Shown: positions 8,316 to 12,166 of the stretch, piece by piece
Layout of the letters: each line of letters starts with the position of its first letter
Position numbering within the stretch: the first letter of the stretch is position 1
Origin: Paludibacter sp. UBA5753
GTDB lineage: Bacteria > Bacteroidota > Bacteroidia > Bacteroidales > Paludibacteraceae
DNA length: 12,166 nt
Direction: 5' to 3'
Assembly: GCA_002427615.1 (NCBI GenBank)
Contig: DIFH01000043.1
Location: 1-12,166, forward strand
Notes under the pieces: generated by a model
What the model was told of the DNA's origin: nothing
The model's database searches: none
Seen by the model: only the letters and a program-made list of their open reading frames with translations
Made by a program: the position numbers and the translations under genes

Positions 8316-8479
8316 GGTGCGCCGTACCTCCGGTTTTACGGGTTTAACTATTTCTACAAAGATTATCTGGATTCTGTCCATTTTAGGGGTAATTATCTTT
8401 ATATTATTTGCTTAAGGTACTGAGTGCCGTTACTATTTGTAGCCGATAACAACCAAATAAATCTAAGGTGCAGAGCGCC
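8316..8479. repeat. Three degenerate palindromic 13-mers (GGYRC-N3-RYRCC)
   Basis: Copies sit at 8316-8328 (GGTGCGCCGTACC), 8416-8428 (GGTACTGAGTGCC) and 8467-8479 (GGTGCAGAGCGCC). Each can fold into a 5-6 bp mini-hairpin with G-T wobbles. The second and third are followed on the plus strand by AT-rich sequence and ATTTG within 10 nt; the first shows a similar layout (AT-rich then ATTGG) on the minus strand, so it is inverted relative to them. They resemble dispersed palindromic repeats of Bacteroidota intergenic DNA. The rest of 8257-8530 shows no gene. Confidence 0.5.
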
Positions 8480-8530
8480 ACAATATATTATTTGAAGCTT
8501 TGGGATATTTTGCGAAATAAGCATATTAAT

Positions 8531-9733
8531 TTAATAGCCTGCCAGCAATAAGCCAATATCGTTTGACGTAATGTTGTAATAATTGCCAATCAACCGGTTA
8601 ACGAGCACGCCTCCATACACATAAGCGCCGTTTCGGAAGCCTGAACTTTCGGCTATCGCCATTTTTACGCTTCCCGAATGGCCGATCTTGAGTAATATAG
8701 GAGCAAAAATATTACTCAATGCCATAGAAGTTGTACGGGCTACGCGCGCCGAAATATTAGGAACACAATAATGAATAACCCCATGTTTTTCAAACGTCGG
8801 ATTCTTCAATGTACGGCATTTTGACGTTTCGAAGCAACCGCCCTGATCGACACTTAAATCGATGACTACGGCACCCGATTTCATTGTTTTAACTAATTCT
8901 TCCGATACCATAAATCGTTCCGAACCGTTGATGTAGCGTAAATTACCGATAACGGCATCGGCCGAAGCAAGCGCTTTGAATAAAACAGCCGGATGAATAA
9001 CTGAAGTGAAGACCTGTTGTCCCAGATAATGCTGTATTTTTCGAAGTTTATTTATATCGTGGTCAAAAATTTTGACCTGAGCTCCTAATGCAAGCGCCGT
9101 ACGGGCTGCTACAGTTCCTGTTATTCCTGCTCCGAGGATCAGCACTTCGGTAGGCGAGATGCCTGCCACTCCTCCAAGCAGCAAACCCTTTCCGCCCCGT
9201 TCGTTGCTCATCAATTCCGCAGCCACTGCAATGGCTGTGCTTCCTTCAATTTCGGAAATGGAACTGACCACAGGAAATGCTTTTTGTTCATCTTTAATCA
9301 ACTCATAAGCAATGGCATTCATCTTTTTATTCATCATCAGCGCAATACTTTCCGCCGAAAGATTGCTCAATTGTAACATAGAAAAAATGGACGACCGATC
9401 GTTCATCAATTCAAGTTCTTCAATCGTAGGCGGAGCAATTTTTAAAACAATGTCGGCGCCATAAACTTCCGCCGCTGAATCGACCAGATAAGCTCCAGCC
9501 TCGCTGTATTGCAAATCGGAATAGGACATCGGCTCTCCTGCTCCGCGTTGAACATAAACACTATGACCTTCTTCAGTAACAATAGCAACGCCTTCGGGGG
9601 TCAATGCAAGCCGGGTTTCCACCTGTGCATTTTCCTTAGGCAAACCAATAGACAGACGTGGTTGTCGTGCCAACTCACGAAGTAAACACTCTTCAGGGAA
9701 AAGTGAACGTTGAGTTTCGGAATTGAGTTTCAT
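8531..9733 (-). CDS. ald: Alanine dehydrogenase-like NAD-dependent enzyme
   Basis: A 400-residue member of the alanine dehydrogenase/transhydrogenase-alpha family. The N-terminal domain carries IGLPKE (29-34), ETRLALTPEG (39-48) with the pyruvate-binding Arg41, and DIVLKIAPP (94-102) with Lys98. The NAD-binding Rossmann domain has the GAGITG loop, then IDLSVDQGGC with the catalytic-region Asp and an ARTTSMALSN segment. True Ald would convert L-alanine + NAD+ to pyruvate + NH4+ + NADH in the cytosol. However, the active-site histidine of known Ald (H96 of the Mycobacterium enzyme, in LFTFLHLAA) aligns with Gln121 (IFSMLQLSN), and there is an N-terminal extension of about 26 residues. It may therefore be a Bacteroidota paralogue with altered activity. 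ATG 9733 is supported by a promoter whose predicted start site is just upstream. The gene is monocistronic. Confidence 0.8.
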   Translation of the reverse strand: MKLNSETQRSLFPEECLLRELARQPRLSIGLPKENAQVETRLALTPEGVAIVTEEGHSVYVQRGAGEPMSYSDLQYSEAGAYLVDSAAEVYGADIVLKIAPPTIEELELMNDRSSIFSMLQLSNLSAESIALMMNKKMNAIAYELIKDEQKAFPVVSSISEIEGSTAIAVAAELMSNERGGKGLLLGGVAGISPTEVLILGAGITGTVAARTALALGAQVKIFDHDINKLRKIQHYLGQQVFTSVIHPAVLFKALASADAVIGNLRYINGSERFMVSEELVKTMKSGAVVIDLSVDQGGCFETSKCRTLKNPTFEKHGVIHYCVPNISARVARTTSMALSNIFAPILLKIGHSGSVKMAIAESSGFRNGAYVYGGVLVNRLIGNYYNITSNDIGLLLAGY

Positions 9734-9761
9734 AGATATTTGTAATTTTTCTGACAGACTA

Positions 9762-9793
9762 CAAAGCTAAACACTATTATCGATATAGACAAA
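9762..9793 (-). promoter_or_regulatory. Bacteroidota-type promoter of the ald-like gene
   Basis: On the minus strand, TTTG (9793-9790) is followed after exactly 20 nt by TAGCTTTG (9769-9762), matching both the -33 and -7 consensus. Transcription would begin near 9755, leaving a leader of about 20 nt. AGACAA (9787-9792) and TTGTCT (9815-9820) form an inverted repeat overlapping the -33 box, a possible operator. Confidence 0.75.
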
Positions 9794-9912
9794 TATTTTT
9801 GAATTTTGTAGACATTGTCTTGTTAAAATTGTTTTATTAACTTTAATTTTACTACAAAACCAATGATTTGTGTTTTTTCGCTGACAACTAAACTTAATCT
9901 TTGCAGATCGTT

Positions 9913-10245
9913 ATGGAAAGATTTAAACTCAACCGACATTTTGCCCTCTTTGCTGCCAATATATTTTTCGGACTGAATAATCTGATATTGTATTTCCTTA
10001 CGTATTTATACTCTTTCGTCCCGTCGGCTAAATGTTGCTATTTTGGCTGTCGCCGCTATTTGTAAAACACGAATGATTCTGGGAAATAAAAACACAAGTG
10101 CAGGGTCTGAGAATTTCCGGGGTAATCTCTTCGTTTTTTGGCGGTTCTGGTCTTTACCGGTGTTTATTTTGTGACTCAAAATAAGTCGAGAACGCAAGTG
10201 GAAGCTGAAATGCAAACTAAGCAGAATCAGTCGAACAAGGCATGA
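9913..10245 (+). pseudogene. Truncated, frameshifted EamA/DMT transporter
   Basis: Pieces of a drug/metabolite-transporter (EamA) gene remain in order but out of frame. ATG 9913 begins MERFKLNRHFALFAANIFFGLN, the usual first transmembrane start of Bacteroidota DMT transporters. Two bases out of that frame, 9984-10073 reads VFILFRPVG, stop (10029-10031), MLLFWLSPLFVKHE, stop (10074-10076), resembling the second helix region. The original frame resumes at about 10141 as VLVFTGVYFVTQNKSRTQVE and runs to TGA 10243-10245, the typical end of the last helix plus polar tail. Intact relatives have about 290-300 residues; barely 110 codons are left here, so roughly two thirds of the gene has gone, with several stops. 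The 3' end overlaps the recO 3' end by 19 bp on the opposite strand. Family assignment is from motif memory. Confidence 0.7.
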
Positions 10246-10949
10246 AGAACTGGAAGCGAATTGAGCCCATGAAAATCAGGTATGTGCAGTTTATAATATT
10301 CAATCAGGATTTCAACGAGTTTCAAACGTTGATCCCGCGTTAATTTGACAGTTTGCATGTTTAAATAATCCGACTGCATTATCTGGAGAAAATTTGCAGT
10401 TTCTTCGGGCAGTAGAAAATGTGTATGTAAAGGTTTTTCTTTAATAAAAATGCCGTTCATTAAATCAAAATACTTATATTCAGCGCTTTCTCCATTGGGT
10501 TCAAAACCAAGATAACGGCTGAGTTTCATCAAAAACACCAAATGAAAATTAGCCAGTCCTTCTTCGCAGCAATCCAACACCTGAATCGAATTTTCGAGAA
10601 AATGATATAAATTCTCGTCAGCTTCAGTTTGTTTCAAAGCACGAAACAAAACTTCGGACACAAAAAGAGCCAAGGAATTTTTTACGGGATGAAAAGGAAT
10701 TCCCGTAAAAGGATAATATACACGTATATCTTTTATATTTTGTATGTCTTTTCCCGGCGTATGATAGACATCCAATTCTACAACCGAAAGAGGTTGAAGA
10801 AATGCCGCCCTGAATTTCGATTTCTTCTTGTTAACTCCATGCACCATATACGAAGTCCGTCCGAATTGATTTGTGTATATCGTAACTATGGTCGAACTAT
10901 CGGTATATTTAAGCGAATGAAGTATAATTCCGTTTGTTTTAATCAGCAT
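10227..10949 (-). CDS. recO: DNA repair protein RecO
   Basis: RecO works with RecF/RecR to displace SSB and load RecA at single-strand gaps, and anneals complementary strands. The start is set at ATG 10949, giving MLIKTNGIILHSLKYTDSS, the standard RecO opening; the frame is open to 10994, but that stretch contains the likely -7 promoter box. Residues 1-~80 form the OB-fold (YTNQFGRTSYMVHGV, then KFRAAFLQPLSVVEL), followed by the helical domain (NSLALFVSEVLFRAL, FHLVFLMKLSRYLGFEPN). The four-cysteine zinc site of some RecO proteins is absent, as is common in this phylum. At 240 residues it is full length. It is transcribed away from the tRNA-Glu/rpsT unit and its last 19 bp overlap the remnant transporter gene on the other strand. 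Confidence 0.9.
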   Translation of the reverse strand: MLIKTNGIILHSLKYTDSSTIVTIYTNQFGRTSYMVHGVNKKKSKFRAAFLQPLSVVELDVYHTPGKDIQNIKDIRVYYPFTGIPFHPVKNSLALFVSEVLFRALKQTEADENLYHFLENSIQVLDCCEEGLANFHLVFLMKLSRYLGFEPNGESAEYKYFDLMNGIFIKEKPLHTHFLLPEETANFLQIMQSDYLNMQTVKLTRDQRLKLVEILIEYYKLHIPDFHGLNSLPVLHALFD

Positions 10950-10969
10950 ACAAAGAATAAATAAGTGAA

Positions 10970-10977
10970 CAAATGTA
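10970..10977 (-). promoter_or_regulatory. -7 element of recO
   Basis: On the minus strand this reads TACATTTG, an exact TAnnTTTG match, placing transcription start near 10963 and a ~14-nt leader before ATG 10949. No TTTG is seen 19-21 nt upstream. Its position favours the shorter recO start. Confidence 0.55.
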
Positions 10978-11092
10978 GTAAAAAAAATTCTCATTGCCGT
11001 ATCCGAAGAGTATCACCTGTCCTATTAAATTTCATAAACCTGACTGACAAATAGGCTTTTACAAATATTCGGAAAATATTCAACCGAAAGTT

Positions 11093-11123
11093 TTTGCCAA
11101 TCCAAAAAACTGCCGTATATTTG
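11093..11123 (+). promoter_or_regulatory. Promoter of the tRNA-Glu / rpsT unit
   Basis: TTTG (11093-11096), a 19-nt spacer and TATATTTG (11116-11123) match the Bacteroidota vegetative promoter. Transcription would start near 11130, about 48 nt before the tRNA. No second good promoter is visible between the tRNA and rpsT. Confidence 0.8.
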
Positions 11124-11177
11124 CAGCCGCAATTGAGAAAAAGCAGCTACTTAAAAACAAACGCACTAAAACATTAT

Positions 11178-11249
11178 GGTCCATTCGTCTATCGGTTAGG
11201 ACGCCAGGTTTTCATCCTGGAAAGAGGGGTTCGACTCCCCTATGGACTA
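11178..11249 (+). tRNA. tRNA-Glu (anticodon TTC)
   Basis: The cloverleaf folds fully. Acceptor GGTCCAT (11178-11184) pairs with ATGGACT (11242-11248), with G1-T72 a wobble. The D arm contains GGTTAG. The anticodon stem is CCAGG/CCTGG around loop TTTTCAT, giving anticodon TTC at 11211-11213. The T arm is AGGGG-TTCGACT-CCCCT. The discriminator is A11249 and CCA is not encoded. It sits 41 nt upstream of rpsT, and both probably share one transcript from which the tRNA is cut. Confidence 0.97.
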
Positions 11250-11290
11250 CAAAAAAGTAAACAAAAGATATTAAAAAAAACATATTTGAG

Positions 11291-11545
11291 ATGGCAAATC
11301 ACAAATCATCAATCAAAAGAATTCGTCAAACCGAAAAACGTAAATTGCACAACCGTTACTATGCAAAAACTGCCCGTAACGCCGTTCGTAAATTACGTAT
11401 GACAACTGACAAAGTAGTTGCAACTGAAATGTTGCCTAAAATCAGTTCTATGCTTGATAAATTAGCTAAACGCAACATTATCCACAAAAACAAAGCTTCG
11501 AACCTGAAATCGAAACTGACTGTTTTTGTAAATAAACTGGCGTAA
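11291..11545 (+). CDS. rpsT: 30S ribosomal protein S20
   Basis: A primary 16S rRNA-binding protein that assembles early in the body of the small subunit. The 84-residue, strongly basic, all-helical sequence begins MANHKSSIKRIRQTEKRKL and contains the characteristic NRYYAKTARNAVRKLR and IHKNKASNLKSKL segments of S20. The length is typical. ATG 11291 gives the canonical start; the sequence before it is A-rich without a Shine-Dalgarno site, normal for this phylum. It is downstream of tRNA-Glu with no intervening terminator and is followed after 22 nt by a strong terminator. Confidence 0.97.
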   Translation: MANHKSSIKRIRQTEKRKLHNRYYAKTARNAVRKLRMTTDKVVATEMLPKISSMLDKLAKRNIIHKNKASNLKSKLTVFVNKLA

Positions 11546-11567
11546 TTGCTTCTTGTAAAAAACACAG

Positions 11568-11600
11568 AAGCCCTTTTCCAAATGGAAAAGGGCTTTTTTT
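11568..11600 (+). terminator. Strong intrinsic terminator of the tRNA-Glu/rpsT unit
   Basis: A perfect 12-bp stem, AAGCCCTTTTCC (11568-11579) with GGAAAAGGGCTT (11584-11595), an AAAT loop and an unbroken T run to 11600. On the minus strand the hairpin is followed by CTGTGTTTTTT, so it may also stop transcripts coming from the right. Confidence 0.95.
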
Positions 11601-11619
11601 GGTGTGCCTGAGCATGGTA

Positions 11620-11804
11620 TCAAGCCGGCTCACCCTTAAAAGTTACAGGAATCTTGCCTGAAGGATAGATTTCTTTTGTCATGTACTGAAATCTTTCATT
11701 CAAAAAGAGTATTCTGCAAGTTTAGCCTGTTTTAAAACTGTAATGGCGTTTGCTTGTTTGCCTTGAGTCCCATCAAATATTTTCTTCGCATCAAATAAGA
11801 AGAT
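11620..11804 (-). pseudogene. Unidentified coding remnant with one frameshift
   Basis: The minus strand reads LFDAKKIFDGTQGKQANAIT, then VLKQAKLAEYSF and TGA at 11702-11700. Adding one base to the 5-T tract just before that stop joins it to a second open stretch, LNERFQYMTKEIYPSGKIPV and TFKGEPA, ending at TGA 11622-11620. The composition of both halves is protein-like and the single-base repair gives one continuous frame, so I read this as a decayed gene end. No start codon is present in the first frame, which is in phase with and directly behind the Pmp3/YqaE stop. I do not recognise the family. Alternatively only a 20-residue peptide from ATG 11682 is meaningful, or none of it. Confidence 0.35.
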
Positions 11805-11816
11805 GGTAAAGCACCG

Positions 11817-11966
11817 TCATTTATTATTGATAATCAGGGCCGCAATAACGCCCGGCACCCAACCACAAAGTGTAAGCAGAAACACGATGATAAACGATCC
11901 GCAACCTTTATCCAGAATGGCCAAAGGTGGAAAAATAATACAAAGTAGCACGCGCCAGAATGACAT
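11817..11966 (-). CDS. Pmp3/YqaE family small membrane protein
   Basis: A 49-residue proteolipid of the UPF0057/Pmp3 family (PF01679), found in bacteria, fungi and plants and linked in yeast to membrane potential and salt tolerance; the bacterial role is unclear. It begins MSFWRVLLCIIFPPLAIL, with the conserved FPPLAI in helix 1, a short DKGCGS turn, and a second helix FIIVFLLTLCGWVPGVIAAL with the family's GWVPG motif, ending IINNK. Both helices should span the inner membrane as a hairpin. ATG 11966 is the only reasonable start and the length is typical. It stands alone, converging with rpsT, and a frameshifted remnant of unknown origin lies directly downstream. No -7 consensus is seen upstream. 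Confidence 0.9.
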   Translation of the reverse strand: MSFWRVLLCIIFPPLAILDKGCGSFIIVFLLTLCGWVPGVIAALIINNK

Positions 11967-12041
11967 GAGAATTGATTTTTATTTTTTTAAAAGTATAAAG
12001 TAAGTTTAGTTGTAACTACTCAGCGCCCTTTATTTTTATAA

Positions 12042-12088
12042 CTTTTTTGATTTTCAGTTCGACTTTGTCGAACTGAAAATCAAAAAAG
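12042..12088. repeat. Perfect 22-bp inverted repeat with 3-nt loop
   Basis: 12042-12063 (CTTTTTTGATTTTCAGTTCG then AC) is the exact reverse complement of 12067-12088, separated by TTT. RNA from either strand would form a long uninterrupted hairpin. It lies about 75 nt upstream of the Pmp3/YqaE start on the opposite side from any known coding end. Confidence 0.9.
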
Positions 12089-12089
12089 A

Positions 12090-12161
12090 GGGGGATTGTT
12101 TCATTATCCCCCAGTTGCGCTTCGCTTACTGGGGGTTATTCATATTTAGCCCCGTCGGGGC
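12090..12161. repeat. Hairpin cluster resembling a Bacteroidota dispersed repeat
   Basis: Three further stems follow: GGGGGAT/ATCCCCC (12090-12096 with 12106-12112), CCCCCAGT/ACTGGGGG (12108-12115 with 12128-12135, plus an inner GCG/CGC pair) and GCCCC-GTC-GGGGC (12149-12161). The first two share the same CCCCC run, so they are mutually exclusive. The 12108-12161 sequence looks like the REP-like intergenic repeats common in this phylum, and may continue past the window end. Confidence 0.65.
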
Positions 12162-12166
12162 AAAGA

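Noticed and set aside
8316..8479. CRISPR array
   Set aside because: The 13-mers are degenerate, irregularly spaced (100 and 51 nt) and occur in both orientations, with no uniform spacers or cas genes.
10006..10215. Minus-strand frame across the transporter remnant
   Set aside because: The plus strand carries ordered EamA fragments here; the minus translation is basic and featureless.
457..10949. A nuclease-based defence island (endonuclease I, AddA-like, S1/P1, RecO)
   Set aside because: The two small nucleases are exported, AddA and RecO are housekeeping repair proteins, and unrelated metabolic genes lie between them; nothing suggests a shared system.
11281..11288. CATATTTG as a separate rpsT promoter
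   Set aside because: First base differs from consensus and it ends 2 nt before the start codon, leaving no room for a transcript start.

Overview
The window looks like part of a Bacteroidota chromosome, most likely order Bacteroidales. The evidence is a secreted nuclease with a type IX secretion C-terminal domain, a CarboxypepD_reg-like envelope protein, several promoters of the Bacteroidota type (TTTG about 20 nt before TAnnTTTG), almost no Shine-Dalgarno sites, and families typical of the phylum (single-polypeptide AddA-like helicase-nuclease, alanine-dehydrogenase-like protein, tRNA-Glu followed by rpsT). Genus cannot be fixed from the sequence alone.

Layout. Positions 1-456 hold a decayed IS630-type transposase on the minus strand and then AT-rich leader DNA. 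A plus-strand block follows: a secreted endonuclease I (457-1506), a secreted protein with a carboxypeptidase-regulatory-like domain (1627-2913), and, 4 nt later, a 1087-residue AddA/RecB-like helicase-nuclease (2918-6181). Type I asparaginase (start corrected to GTG 6383) converges on a secreted S1/P1 nuclease (minus, 7480-8256) at a shared strong hairpin. Positions 8257-8530 carry degenerate palindromic 13-mers. An alanine-dehydrogenase-like gene (minus, 8531-9733) has a near-consensus promoter. A wrecked EamA/DMT transporter gene (9913-10245) overlaps the 3' end of recO (minus, 10227-10949). A well-formed promoter then drives tRNA-Glu and rpsT, ending at a textbook terminator. The right end has a coding remnant, a 49-codon Pmp3/YqaE membrane peptide gene (minus, 11817-11966), and a run of hairpins from 12042 to the window end.

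How the genes fit together. Most of the window is core metabolism and information processing: AddA-like and RecO serve recombinational repair, tRNA-Glu/rpsT serve translation, and asparaginase and the Ald-like enzyme serve amino-acid nitrogen metabolism. The two exported nucleases (one T9SS, one Sec/periplasmic) would suit scavenging of extracellular nucleic acid. I see no CRISPR, no complete mobile element and no convincing new defence or biosynthetic system. The less ordinary material is the decayed genes (IS630, EamA, and the 11620-11804 remnant), active-site substitutions in the Ald-like and S1/P1 proteins, and the structured repeats at 8316-8479 and 12042-12161.
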